From Liriodendron chinense (Eukaryota > Streptophyta > Magnoliopsida > Magnoliales > Magnoliaceae), in contig PVNU02001548.1 of assembly GCA_003013855.2 (NCBI GenBank), forward strand, positions 1,922,001 through 1,986,000: a stretch of 64,000 bases of DNA, given 5' to 3'. A program made the position numbers and the translations under genes. Positions 1-11,805 of the stretch are shown here, one piece after another; positions within the stretch are counted from its first letter, which is position 1, and the number at the start of each line of letters is the position of its first letter. The notes below the pieces were generated by a model, which saw only the letters and a list, made by a program, of their open reading frames with translations, was not told where the DNA came from and ran no database searches.

Positions 1-166
1 AAGACTGCCAACCACGCTCAAGTAGGCAAGACGAGACATATACCGCTTTTCTTCATCTGACGTAGGACAATTCCGAAGAAAACTGAAAGTGAGCAACGTG
101 GGGATTGCTAACCAGTTTTGCCATTATCAGTCCAAAATTCACTAAGACCTTCTCAAGATATTCTTC

Positions 167-421
167 CTAAGAATATGATAAGCAGCTCCTTTCCATGTCT
201 CTATGTATATTAATGCGGAGAATCTTCTTTGCAGCCCCCAGATCTTTCATCTCAAATGTCTTGGATAATTGAGCCTTCAGTATGTTGATTTCAGACATGT
301 TATGATTGGCAATAAATATATTATCAACATACAACACCAAAATAATGAATTCAATATCACTTATTGCTAAAAGATAGACACGATGATCGAATTCACTTAT
401 AATAAACCATTGACTCAACAT
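167..421 (-). pseudogene. copia reverse transcriptase fragment
   Basis: An 84-residue open stretch matches the middle of a copia reverse transcriptase. It has the catalytic block as LYVDN, where functional enzymes carry YVDD, so the second catalytic aspartate is replaced by asparagine. This is followed by the family signature KTFEMKDLGAAKKILRINI (usually F.MKDLG.A..ILG). It starts directly after a stop and ends at another. It would have copied retrotransposon RNA into cDNA inside virus-like particles, but as a fragment with a damaged active site it cannot. Confidence 0.85.
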
Positions 422-746
422 GAAAGAATTAAATTTCTTGTATCATTGCCTAGGCGATTGTTTCAGGCCATACAGTAACCTCTTTAACCTACAAAATTTA
501 TTCTCCTCTCCCTGCACCTCGAACCCTTCAGGTTTCTTCATGTAGGTCTACTCTTCTTGTTCCCCATGTAGAAATACAATCTTTCATCTAACTGTTCCAG
601 TTCCAGATTAAATTGGGCAACTAAAGCCAATACAAATCTGATAAATTACCTTCTTTAGCACTTGCGAACATCTCATTGAAGTCGACACCCTCCTTCTGAG
701 CTTAACCCTTCTTTGTCAATCTGGCCTTATTCCTATTCTGATTCTT

Positions 747-959
747 CTAGTAAATCCACTTGCAATAGATCACTTTACGCCCAACGGGTAGCTCCACTAG
801 CTCCCACGTTTCATTCTTGTACAAAGAGTCCATCTCATCATGCATCGCTGCCATCCACTTCTCTACATCTCTGTCTTCTAGAGCTTTCTGAAAAGTAGAC
901 GGATCCCCCTCATCTATAATGAAAGAAAATTTAATGATTGAGTCATCCCTATATCTCAA
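747..959 (-). pseudogene. copia reverse transcriptase N-terminal fragment
   Basis: The 70-residue reading includes DPSTFQKALEDRDVEKWMAA, then the E-(M)DSLYKNETWELVELP block and the CKWIY motif. These are the hallmark start of the copia RVT_2 domain. It lies upstream, in - strand order, of the YVDN fragment and belongs to the same dead element. Roughly 320 bases of damaged sequence separate the two pieces. Confidence 0.85.
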
Positions 960-2081
960 CGGTAACCTGCGATCCCTTTGTGGATTTCTCCTGGCAGGTG
1001 GCTACTCAACCTCTTCCTATACCTCTACTTATAGCTTAGGTTCTTCAAGTTTTCACCCTTGTCTGTTTCAAGATCAATAACTGATTTTTTTTTTTTTTTT
1101 ACTTTCTTGTGCTCATCCTTCCAAAACAAGGAACTTTCATTACTTAATGTCCTGACTAAATATTAATTCCTGTGAAAGTCGGTCAAACAATTTATAGCTT
1201 TTCACTCCATTGCCATAGTTGACAAAAGTACACTTCTTAGCCATTTGGTCTAGCTTATCTCTCTCAACTGACGGTACATGAGAGTAAGCATCACAACTAA
1301 ATATCTATAGCCATGAGTAATCAACTACTTGACCACTCCACACTTATGGAATTTTGCAATCAATGGCTGTAGAGGAAGATCGATTTACTAAATAGCAAGT
1401 CGTTGAGACGACCTCAGCCCATAGCTCCTTTCCCAATTCTAAAATTACTCAACATACTGCGGGCCCTTTTCAAAAGAGTCTGGTTCATACAGTTTAGCCA
1501 TATCATTCTACTATGGTGTATGCCTCATTGTGTTGTGCCTCACTATCTTCGCATTCTTACAGTATTGGTTGGTTAGATTCCTTAGAAGGAAATTCACTGT
1601 CGTTGTTTGTCATTAGAATTTTCACTTTTCACCCTGTCTGTCATTAGAAAGTAGCAAACACATTAGATTTATGTTTCATAAAATAAACCCAAACCTTTCT
1701 AGAGAGAAACCGTCAATGAATATAGCAAAGTCTGACGACCCTCTAAAAACAATAGGCGACGATGCCCACACATCCAAACGCACATAATCTAGCTGTCCTT
1801 TACTAGCATGTTTTTCGGTTTTAAAGCTTAACCTAAATTATTTTCCATATATGTAATACTCACATTATCTAAATCAAAACTTTTAAAACTAGAAATTAAG
1901 TGGCGATTGTTAAGTACCTTCATACCTCGCTTGCTCATATGGCCTAGGCACGCATGCCATAAACGTGCCGACGTGGATTATGAAACAAACCCTGGAGCTC
2001 CACCCGATGTGGTATTTCTAATCAACTAGTAAAAATTTCCGTTCTTGGTGCCTTAATAACTGTGAGTGCCCTTTTTGAAAC

Positions 2082-2450
2082 CTATAGGATACCTTCATAA
2101 TCGACAAACTTGCACCCAAGTGCATTTAGTGCTCCTAGAGAGATTGGATTCTTCCTTAAATCTAGAACTTGAGTCACATCAATTAGAGTATGCTCCATCC
2201 CATCAAACATCCTTATGCGAACCGACCCAATTTCTATCGTCTTACTGGCATGATCATTGCCCATAAGAACCAGGTCAGCATCATCCTCGCTATATGTGGT
2301 AAACCAACTTCGAGGACAAGTATGATACGATGCCCCTGTATCCAAAATCCACTCGTAAGCAAAAATGACCCGTTTTGGACACTGACAATACGTCACAACC
2401 ACTCGATACTTCACCTGCTTCCACTGAATTGGCCTCCTTCTGCGAATCAT
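2082..2450 (-). pseudogene. copia protease and pre-integrase fragment
   Basis: The reading contains WILDTGASYHTCP, the DTGAS active-site motif of retroviral-type aspartic proteases in its usual copia setting. It is followed by the typical downstream pattern VRIRMFDGMEHTLIDV and SLGALNALGC. In a live element this enzyme cleaves the Gag-Pol polyprotein. Here it is an isolated fragment of 122 residues between damaged gag and damaged integrase. The same downstream motif occurs in the gag-only element at 25440-25680, so the two belong to related copia lineages. Confidence 0.85.
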
Positions 2451-2454
2451 CTGT

Positions 2455-2945
2455 TATCTTCTCCTTCTAGGCTTTGGGATTTTGACAGTCCTTGATGTGT
2501 CTCATCTTCCTACAATTCCAACATTTCAACTTGCATTTGCCTTTCGACTTGGATCTAGATCGCGACTTTCAGTTCTTTCGCTTAGATGATATTTCTTGAG
2601 CAAACAATGCATCCATAGAAGTATCTTCGCCTCCGTTCTTATTTCTCAACTACTTCGATTGAAGGGCTGAGAGTATCAACCATATACTCGTAGGACTCCG
2701 GGAGAGATGTCAACAAAATATGGCTTTGTCTTTTTCATTGATCTTCACCTCCATGCTTATCAACTTGGAAACCAGTTTTGTTGAAGATATTAATGTGCTT
2801 AGAGAGATCTGACCATTCCTCCATCTTCAGAGTGTAAAACTCTCTTAAGATATAAATGATTGGTGAGCGACTTTGTCATGTAGATGCTCTTCATCTTTAT
2901 CCATAAGCCCGTGAGAGTCTTCTCATCACATGATAAAGGACTTCA
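2455..2945 (-). pseudogene. copia gag relic (UBN2 type)
   Basis: Translating the - strand gives a broken but recognisable gag. It contains LREFYTLKMEEWSDLSKHI and, shortly after, an ILLTSLPESYEY block, both typical of the copia UBN2 capsid domain. Remains of a CCHC zinc knuckle lie near 2490-2540. Stops occur throughout and there is no intact start. Confidence 0.7.
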
Positions 2946-2951
2946 TGGAGG

Positions 2952-2953
<2 letters not shown>

Positions 2954-2984
<31 letters not shown>
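2954..2984. repeat. (CT)n microsatellite
   Basis: About 15 uninterrupted CT dinucleotides lie at the right edge of the copia gag relic. Confidence 0.97.
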
Positions 2985-2985
<1 letters not shown>

Positions 2986-5529
2986 AATAGCATTTTGTAA
3001 GTAGTGAAGAATCATTAGTGCATTTTCTCTTTCTTGTGAGATCTCTTGATTATCTTTGAGAGTTTGTGAGTCCTCTTGTATTTGGGTGAGTGAATCTTTA
3101 AGCTTTCTAAAATGTATTTTCACCTCCATTTTCAATCAAAGCAACCATCTTCTCTCTACAATTTTCTCGAGCATTTTTTTTTTTTTTAAAAATTTTCTTG
3201 CACATTGGATTGGCATGAGAAAATAAGAAGGAAATTAAATAGTTTACCTTGTTCTGGGATTCCTCCCTACCACCCAAAAAAAAAAAATAAAATAATACCG
3301 CAAACTTCCTCTTTGATCTGCAAAGAGGATTACTTTCAATTCGATGCAAGTGGACTCTTGAAAATGCTTTTAGGATACTAGATCTATGATTGGGGAGAAA
3401 TGAGAAAAAATGGTAAAATGTTGTAAAAAATCAAGGTGGTCAAGTCATTTTACACTCATGTTCCTATCATGTTATTACTGATCTACTTTTCATTGAAGAT
3501 TCACTGTTTTACAAATTGTCCAAGCTCAACACAGCTTGTGTAGCTTCACTTCACTAAGGAGACTATCAGCTTGTTGAAGGCTGTGACTCCTCGGTCACAT
3601 TGAGGTTGGTGATGGATGAAGTGCTGAAAGCCCTTCAAGAATGGAAGCCACTTGTTGAATGGTACTTTGAACTTTTCCAGTGAAAACAGTTTGTAGAAGC
3701 AACTTGGTAGTTAATTGAGGTTCCTCAATGGAAGTGGCTTCTTGGCTGCAAGTGGGTGTTAAAAAGTAAATAAGTAAATAAAAATAATTAAAAAATTAAT
3801 GGTAGATGGATTTGTGTGCATGCATGATCCCGTGGAAGCCCCATTTAGATGGGCCTGCTTGTGCATCCAGACCCATTTGGATGCCTGCTGGACTTGTTCA
3901 GCATTCATTCATGATTTGAGAATGGCCCAAATGAATGCCTTCTTATACTGCTGGGTGTCCATGCATGATCTTAGAAGACCACATGTAGATGTTTGGACTT
4001 ATTGGGTGTCTATGTTTTACCCTTGCATGCCCCGTTTGCACTCACAATTGACGTTTTGGATGTCCATGCACTAGCTGAGGAAGCTCCACTTAGGTGCCTG
4101 GTGGAGTTGTTGAGTGTCTATGCATGATCCAAGAAAGTATCAAGTTTTTGTTATAAAGTTCTTAGAGAAGAGGCTGATAGCTCATTTATTTGGAGAAGAG
4201 AAGAGGGTGGCTGATTCGTTGTGAATCTTTCAGTGGAGGAGAACATAAACTGCAATTACGGACTGTCAGCACTAGTTTTTTCATGGTGGCCCCTGAAAAA
4301 TGAGATGAACTTAATGGATGGTCCAGACTAATGATTCGCATGCTTAGAAGCATGTGGGCATGCTAAGAATGTCAGTTTACCTTGGGCATGCATAAGCTTT
4401 TTCCCTGTTACCTAATTAGTTTTCATGTGCAACAAGTTAGGATCCTTCCTAGTGCTTGTTTTTCTTATCCAAAAATTTACATGAGGTTCATCGACGAACT
4501 TGTATTAGAAACTATGATCAATCTGTATGAACTTTTACCATTGCACTTCCTGTGTTTTAGTCAGTGTTAAGAAGAAACTATTGAATTGAATAGAAATATT
4601 TCCTTCAATTTCTGTTACCTTTTTCGATTTCATATTGAGATACTAGCCTCCAAATTATGGTTATGTTACTTTCAAGTTGGAGCTAAAAGGAATGTGACCA
4701 GAAGGTACTTGTATGAATTCCTCTTTGTCAAACTAGTCATTGCAATTTAATACTCTATCCGAAAGTAGCCTTGCAGAATGGGGTTATAATGGTATTAAGA
4801 CCTGTTTCAAATTGGGGGAATCCTATTTTCTACCATGGAAAAGAAATTCTTTATCAGTGTGATGTTTTCCACCATTATGAAAACAAAAGCAGTTGTGGAA
4901 GTTGATTTCCATTTTCAGGAATTTTGTCAAAAATTGATGATTTCTATTTGCTGAAGAAAACCTAAGAATTGGAAAATTTTCACAGTTTTTAAGAGAGAGC
5001 TCATGCTTTTTGACCATTGGCCTATCCCCATTTCCATGGAAATCATGAATGCTAAAAGAAACAGGTTATTAGCATTCTCTTCGATAGATTTCCTCAGATG
5101 TGACCTTTTTGTTTTCAAATCTACTTTGTGGATCCAGCAATCCAAACAGGCCCTAATTTTTTTTTATCTATGATATCGACGAATCAGAAACTGCACACAA
5201 ACATGTAAAGCATTATTATTATTGCACCAAGTTACCTTCATATTGCGACCCACCTTATTCATGGCTCAGATGTCGTACACTGATACATGGGTAGGAAAGA
5301 CAGGGCTGCATGTAAGCATTCACAGACATGGGGCAATTCATATGGTATTTTCATGATACGATGATATGTTCCATCCTATTTGCACATGAACTGATAAATT
5401 AAGAGCTATATTAAAATCTTCTTTGTTTGAATCAACAATAATGCAGCTGCTTTCTTTCCTAATATGGACTAGAACATGATTAGTTTCTTTTTTTCTTTTT
5501 TTTTCTTTTTCTGTGTTTGGATGTTTTAG
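2985..5529. other. Remainder of intron 1, mostly featureless
   Basis: I see no coding sequence here. The stretch ends in a pyrimidine-rich run (5490-5520) and the TTTTAG acceptor of SOC1-like exon 2. The degenerate tandem repeat at 3810-4135 is annotated separately. I searched for a MADS-domain exon (start VRGK, RQVTFSKRR) and did not find one. Confidence 0.6.
3810..4135. repeat. Degenerate tandem repeat, about 50-80 bp unit
   Basis: A phrase like GGGTGTCCATGCATGATC, followed by AGAAGACCACAT or similar, recurs near 3816, 3896, 3953, 4003, 4054 and 4115 with heavy divergence. The open frame across it (91 codons) is explained by the repeat and is not a gene. Confidence 0.5.
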
Positions 5530-5611
5530 CATGCAAAAGACGATAGATCGCTATCTGAGGCACTCAAAAGATGCTAACATCAACAAAGTGGCAATGGAAC
5601 AAAATGTGCAG
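5530..5611 (+). CDS. SOC1-like: SOC1-like MADS-box gene, exon 2 (I-linker)
   Basis: The acceptor is GTTTTAG and the donor CAG|GTCAGG. The exon is 82 nt. Its first base completes a split serine codon, as expected after a 182-nt exon 1. The following 27 codons begin MQKTIDRYLRHSKDAN and end EQNVQ. This is the intervening region linking the MADS domain to the K domain in SOC1/AGL20 proteins, and it helps set dimerisation specificity. It is far too short for ordinary ORF calling and lies 36.7 kb from the next exon. The next exon continues in the same phase with the expected LWKYEAAHM. An isolated duplicate exon is the alternative, but matching phase and strand argue for one gene. Confidence 0.88.
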
Positions 5612-5754
5612 GTCAGGCCACTTCTATTTGTTTTGCACATGACTTTTTATTTTTATAGCACTTGATTAGATAAAGCATCATTCAATTAGATAAAATCATA
5701 TGCCTTGTTTATGGTTAAAAAAATCATTTATCTGGTAGGAGTTGGCCCAAAAAT

Positions 5755-7135
5755 GATCAATTTTGTTTTTAAAAGATAACAAAATTTAATTAAAACAAGC
5801 CTGACGGAACGCAGGCAAAATTACAACCAAGAAACCAATACTGAGGGGAAAGATTACAATTTTCAAAGGTTGCTAGACAAGAGGCCCACCCCAATGATAT
5901 CCCACTTTGCCCTCTTAAAGACATCTGACGCAACCCACCTTGATTCCGAAAGCATCGAATATTCCTTAACCCCCATATGGCTCAAGGATCTTCCATTAGA
6001 ACTAGTCTCCAAATCACCTTCCTTTCTTTTTCCCTACTCCATCCCCATACCATACTAACAAGAAATTTTTAATAGATAGTGGCATCACCGACGTCACACT
6101 AAAGAAGTCTAAAATCTCTCTCGAACCTCTCTATGTAGAGGATGAATACATGATCAACCAACTCTGTAATCTGCATGCACAATATGTAATTGTTGGGAAT
6201 CGCCATTTTCCTCTTCTAAAGATTGTCAATTGTTAGCACTTCATTTCTCCCCACCAGCCAGGCAAAAGTTGCTACTTTAAGAGGGGCTCTATAGTACTTC
6301 ACAAAAGAAGTGTATCCTCTGTGCTCCCCATGAACCGAGCAGTGCATAATATTATAAAACTGTTGAACAGAAAATTGACCTGACCTCTCCTTTTTCCAAA
6401 AACATATCATTGCTCTCACCAATGGAGGGGGTGATTGGATGAATTCAGTCCAATAACCGCATGAAGCCAACCACTTCCTCATTAGACAAATTTTTTCGAG
6501 GAGTCTAAACCACTAGATCTTCGACCAAAGAGAAACACTGCATTGTGCAGATATTCTCTTTTAGAGATAGCTTAGCTTTTCTTGGGAAATCTACTTTAAG
6601 CATCTTCTTACCAATCCAATTGTCCTCCTAGAATCGAATCATCTCCCCATCTCCCATGGAGAACCCAATCCCCTCCTTTAATTTATCCCCCAACCTAGCT
6701 ACCGTGTCGCAAATCACCGACGCGCTATATAGAGGTGTCTTTGGTGCACTATCCATCCCCCTTCCCTAACTAGGCTATCACTTTTCTCTAAAGATTATCT
6801 TCTTCTGAGCTAAATCGCCATGATTACTTACCTAATGGTGTCGAATTCATACTCTCCAGTTTCCTTATTCCTGCTCTACCTTTCTATACAGTCGCAAACA
6901 TCTTCCCACTTCAACAGATGAAACTTTTTTTTTCCTTTCGTAGCTAGCTATTAAAAATATCGTCTTACCCTCTCTAGTATGACTAGCATTAATTGCTTTC
7001 GGACCACCTAAATAGAGATTTAAAATAACGGGGAAAATTCGTCATAGCAGCTTTAATTAACGGTAATCTTCCCCCAAAGGATCATTACTCATGGACTCGA
7101 TGAATTAAAGCTTTTCCACCCTGTTTTTGCAGCCG
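5755..7135 (-). mobile_element. Decayed L1-type LINE, 3' part
   Basis: The - strand shows the C-terminal part of a plant L1 ORF2. Near 6650-6540 it reads GDGEMIRF.EDNWIGKKMLK followed by VDFPRKAKLSL, the signature before the zf-RVT domain. The zf-RVT domain itself follows at 6482-6216. A T-rich run at 5755-5775 is consistent with the reverse complement of a poly-A tail. Frameshifts and stops are frequent. The part right of 6750 is weaker but has the expected RT-to-zf-RVT distance. Confidence 0.75.
6216..6482 (-). pseudogene. L1 LINE zf-RVT domain fragment
   Basis: This 88-residue stretch shows D/ESGQFSVQQFYNIM (the G.F.V...Y motif), then VKYYRAPLKVATFAWLVGRN and VLTIDNL. It is the zinc-binding region after reverse transcriptase in plant L1 elements, normally with W...P.K...F.W......L.T...L. 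The conserved tryptophan before RAPLKV is changed to tyrosine. The fragment ends at a stop before the CxxC part. Confidence 0.8.
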
Positions 7136-7636
7136 TGCTGATGATTGACCATACTAGGCCGAGTCATTTGTAACTAGAGTGACTCTAGCAACTAGGCCAA
7201 GTTATCAATTGGTCATTTGACTTTGTTGTGATTGATATGTTTTATCTTTGTGCTCAAATTACAAAATTGTAAGGTGCATTTTTGTTTTTGCGTCTTAAAT
7301 GCATTGTTTGAAAATAAGTGGGCCAACTAGGGAATCTGCATATTTGTTTTGGATCACACAAAAAACAGGTCCATTCATAGATCAGTCGTCACCATTCCCT
7401 TTTCTTAGTTCACCATTCCTCGACTTCTCTTAACTCGTCATGTAATAGTGTCAAACACCCTAAGGATGAGGGTTCGGGAGTTGGTGCCAGCATCATAAAA
7501 TACTGAAGATGTGCTAGTCCTAGTCAAAATGTACAAGATTTATCCGAATCACTTGGTCGACTTGTTTGAGTGCTGGCTCATTGGTCAACTGAACCCAATC
7601 TGAGTTCGTATTTTTCAAACAATGCTTAGAGTAGGG
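7136..7636. other. Intronic sequence, nothing recognised
   Basis: This is low-complexity AT-rich DNA with no open frame, TIR or LTR end that I can support. Confidence 0.5.
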
Positions 7637-7740
7637 GCCGGTCCCCAAACATCTGAATGAATCAAATCTAGAGGGGCAATAGCACGAGTTCCATTAGTAG
7701 TGAAGTTGCTTTTAGCCTCTTGGCGACTTTTACATGGGGG
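7637..7740 (-). pseudogene. copia integrase N-terminal scrap
   Basis: The - strand reads KSRQEAKSNFTTNGTRA, then IAPLDLIHSDVWGP. The latter is the start of the copia integrase core, including the first catalytic aspartate (HSDVWGP). Nothing recognisable continues on either side, so it is a scrap of about 100 bp. Confidence 0.6.
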
Positions 7741-8426
7741 CATAAGAGCATTTATTTGTCACAAAAAAAAAAAGTTCTGACTGGGAGTCATGCTCAAAGT
7801 TTCAACTTTTATATCTTCTCACAGGTAAGAGAAATGATATTTTTCATGAAATTCTAAATAGATTTTGGAACAAATCTTTGGGGAAACATATGGAAGACGC
7901 AAGGGTTTCGTTCCAACATGTTACTAACTTGGAAACTATGGATGTCTGTATGATCGATATTTTTTCATCTCACATGCTGTTAATATAAATAATCTTTTCC
8001 TCTTCTTTAGCTTTGGTTATTTTTCGGTTTCTTCCAATTAGTAGTTGAATATGATTGATACCAATATGTTTCTTTTAGTTTTTGTTTTATCCACTCTTTA
8101 CCCCTTTTCTGAAAAATTCATTTGTTTTTCATTGTTTTCTTCAAAAAATTAAAACCTGAACCCAACACCTTTTTGCTGGCCATCTGCCTGTCCAAATTCA
8201 GATGTCCGATCCATTTGCTATTTTTGGTACAATACATCTTTACTACATTTATTGAAACTTATTTTGAGCCTTACGATCATCGTGATTTGTGAATGGTGCT
8301 TCTATCGTTACGAAAAAACATCAAGTCACTGCAAGGAATGTGGTTTCATATTTGTAGGAGAGATAACTTTGACTCCGTAGCAGAGTATGATGGTTGACAT
8401 GTGGGAAATAAGAAAATTGTATAGCA

Positions 8427-8520
8427 GCATCATCATCTAAGTCTTATCTCAACTATTTTGGGTTAGCTACACACCTTGCTCCATCATTCCACTCTATCAA
8501 CAGCCATATCCTTCATTTAA
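8427..8520 (-). mobile_element. RTE-LINE-type 3' tail relic
   Basis: The + strand has CATCATCATCTAAG followed by TCTTATCTCAACTATTTTGGG and a TTAGCTACAC stretch. This resembles the reverse complement of the common plant RTE 3' end (GTAGCCGA...CCCAACT...GGGAT.AGGCTT followed by short repeats). It is diverged. A related copy is at 41905-42010. The family assignment is from general knowledge of these tails. Confidence 0.45.
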
Positions 8521-10904
8521 CCGTAGGTTGAAATGTCAAATCGCCGGATATAGTAAAAGCTGAGGCCGAAGTTACATGTTGCATTAGATAAGCATTAGTG
8601 CACATGCGAATGAGAGAATGAAAGTCCCACCAGCATCATTACATGGGGCATACAAGTGTCTCAAATTAAACTGCCAAAATTGTCAGCCATGGATCGTAAA
8701 CCCAAACTGACACCTATTTGATGACCCAGTTAGCCATTTGGTGGACATTAGAGGTGAGTTGAAATGAAAAAGAACGAATCACTTGAATTCAGCAGACAAG
8801 TATGCATGAAAATGAGGTTTGGATTTTCGAATCACTTTGGAATTATCTACTGGCATCGGTTTTTAGTGGGGACAACTAATTGAATTAACACTTATTATAC
8901 ATTAATTTTTTAGTGCTGGCACACACCTTAGATTAGAGTAGCAAATGATACCCTTTGAACTATTGAAAGAAAGAAATTCTAACAATACTAGTACAATGGT
9001 GTAAGTGAGAATGGACGATTTGAATTTAGACTAAGACAAACAATGGGCCACTGCTGCTGCATGTGTCAGATTTTGCACATAACTCATGGCTATGTTAGCA
9101 TGTTGGTACCCTTGCATAACCCCCGGTTCCCCACTAGCAAGGGGTCATTTAAATGCTTTCCTTGGTTTACTTTGGAAAAATGATGAGGTCATGACTTCCC
9201 TCTTCACAATTCTGGAAACTAATTTGACTGGCAGGGCTTCCTAGGTGCACTCAAATCATGGTCCTGGACTCTCTTTAAGTTGAGAGGGAGCTTGGCAGCA
9301 TACATGCTGATGCAGCATACGTGTGCTGGACCTAGGCCATCAATCACGTGGGAGCCAATGTTGAACATGGCTGGTATGGTTGCATCCGCATACGAGGGGA
9401 CATTTTTTGGCAATGGGAATGTTCACAATGCTAATTGCTAGAAAAGAGGCTAGATCCTGCACACGTTCGACATCTACATGTATTACATGGCATTTGAGGA
9501 CATTTTTTAAGTAACATGGCGTTGACAATAAAACATGGAAGACCTTTTCATGGCAATAGAAACAAACTTAGGGCCATTTGGTAGTGAGCAGATTAGTGTG
9601 TAGCACCAGCTGCCTAAGTCATGCCATCTCGAGTAGGCTATCTAAGTCATGCTGTTTTGGGCTAGCCATTCTATTTGTTGTTTGTCAAACACCTAATACA
9701 GGGAGTAAAGATGCAATGTGGGATGTGTGGGAAACTTAAAATGGTTGAGGATAGGTGTAGCTTTTGTAGCATAGTGCACACTGACGCACGCTATACATGT
9801 AAGGCACTTGAAGATTGATGGCGGCAAGTACATAAAAGGCAGTTGAACATGGATAGTCATAATCTAGCATGTGATGCATGTTTGCAGGACGTTGTGTTCT
9901 TACGTACACCAAACTAGCGATAAGCAATTCCCATGGCTAGTCTACCTGTTTAAACAAGGTCGTACTAACTGTGATATTTTTGGGGGACACATCCTTTCAA
10001 GTTCCTGTGCACAAATGACTTTAACATACTCCGGAGAAGCTGTCTACTTTGGATAGCTTGTGGACAATGGCTCCTATAGTCTACTTCTAGCAATAAGGTA
10101 ATTGAACTTTATCTTATTTTACAAAAAGCAGAAAGAACAAATTCCCCACGATAAAGGAAAGTGTTGCAGGAATGCACGGCAAGAAACAGCTCGCCTTACA
10201 ACATTAGTTATAATCTTCCGTTTAAAAGGCCTGAGATGATAGGTTGGTAGGACTTGCATATTTTGGTCAGTTCTTCAGAGTCGTTTCTGGATTTCGACTT
10301 GTATGGCAGTTGCACTGGTTTGGAACGGACTGCTAATGAAACATACAAGGACTGGCTTCAATTTTAAAACATTGATTACAAGCCTTACATGGAATTGTGG
10401 TTAAAGGACTTGGGGACTCGGATTCACTTGTTCATTCCTGAATCAAGTCGGGACTTGCTAGTGTCAGGCTGAATCAGACCAACTTGCCAAGTCAGGGTTG
10501 ATTGGAGTTTTTGAACCAGATCAGGTTCTACTACATCCGAGTCAACTTGGATTAGTGGCATCAGACTCACTTGAGTCTTAAAACCATACCTGGAATGGAT
10601 CTGGTGCCTCATGGGAGCTACTATGTCATTACTGTACACGTTTTGTCCATGGACTATCAAATATGTCAAGCGGAAATCTGGAGGGGTCGTTTGGATCATA
10701 AGTTGCTGTACGTTGGCTAGTTATACATCACGTAGCATATCTTTGTTTCTAACTTTCTACTTATTCAGCAAATAAGTAAACATACTCATTAGTTGAAAGG
10801 TAGAAAAGTATATTTGGCTTCTAACATCACATAAGTACTTAATTTTTTTGGTACACCTTTATTAGACGTTGTCCATCATGTGAAGCCAATATTTGATTTT
10901 AACT
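8521..10904. other. Intronic sequence, nothing recognised
   Basis: There are short open frames only, none with a recognisable domain. A CAAGTCGGGAC/TGAGTC-rich patch at 10425-10590 resembles the interior of hAT-type MITEs, but no terminal inverted repeats could be matched. Confidence 0.5.
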
Positions 10905-11805
10905 TTTCATTTTGTTGGGCCCACCTTGGCCCTATCTTTAATATAAGCCAACAGTTGGGTGGGACCCACCTTCAATGTGAACCATCCACCTTTGATGTGG
11001 TTGAGGCACTATCATGCGGGGCGTGCCTTGGATGTGGGTTGTCCATATGTCAGACATTAGATGTGGACCGTCCATTATGTAGGACCCACCTTTAATGTGG
11101 ACTGTCCACCATGTGGGGCCCAACCTTGAAGTGGGTCATCTATTATATGAGGCCCAACTTTGAAGTGGGCCGTCCATTTTGCTGGGCCCCACCTTGGATG
11201 TGGGTCATTCATCATTAGGGGCCGACCTTCAATGTGAACTATCCTCATGTGGGGCCTACATTGATATGGATCATCCTTAATGTTGGGCCCACCTTCAACA
11301 TCCACTGCCATCTTGTGGAGCCCACCTTTGATGTGGACCGTCCATCACCACCTTTGATGTGAGCTGTCCACATGTAGGCGCCACCTTTGATGTGGGCCAT
11401 CCATGATGCAAGGTCTGCCTTGGATGTAAGCCATTCATCATTAGGGGTCGACCTTTGATGTGGACCATTCATCATGTAGGGCCCACCTTGGTGTGGGTCA
11501 TCCATCGTGTGGGGCCCACCTTCAATGTCCACTACCCATCTTGTGGAGCCCACCTTTGTGTGGGTCATTCATCATCAGGGCTGACCGTTGATGTGGACCA
11601 CCCATTATGTGGGGCCCACCTTGATGTACGCCATCCATCATGTGGATCCACCATCAATATTATTGTCCATCTTGCGAGGCCCACCTTCAATGTCCAATAC
11701 CGTCATATGGGGTTCACCTTTGATGTGGACTGTCCGTTGTGTGGGCTTCATTTTCAATGTTAGTTATTCATCATGTGGGGCCACCTTTGATATGGGTCGA
11801 GAGAG
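10905..11805. repeat. GGGCCCACC minisatellite
   Basis: About 20 imperfect tandem copies of a roughly 35-47 bp unit are present, built around GTGGGGCCCACCTTTGATG followed by TGGACCATCCATCAT. They run from about 10915 to 11790. The open frames here on both strands (for example 11245-11568 - and 11455-11763 +) arise only because the unit lacks stops. They show the periodic peptides expected of a repeat, not a protein family. Confidence 0.85.

Larger units (their letters stand above)
1..2945 (-). mobile_element. Decayed Ty1/copia retrotransposon, truncated
   Basis: Reading leftward on the - strand, the order is gag, zinc knuckle, protease, a decayed integrase zone, then reverse transcriptase. 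This is copia order. Many stops and frameshifts interrupt it. The left part runs out of the window, so the 3' LTR is not seen. On the right the gag reading stops at the CT microsatellite, and no 5' LTR or primer-binding site was found. The integrase zone (about 1000-2040) has copia-like spacing but no intact motif. It lies in intron 1 of the SOC1-like gene, antisense to it. It is clearly dead. Confidence 0.85.

Noticed and set aside
10425..10590. hAT-type MITE
   Set aside because: The composition is similar to the MITEs at 32965 and 50105, but no inverted ends or 8-bp duplication could be found.
11245..11763. Open frames in the minisatellite on both strands
   Set aside because: The peptides simply repeat with the DNA unit. 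There is no start context or protein family.
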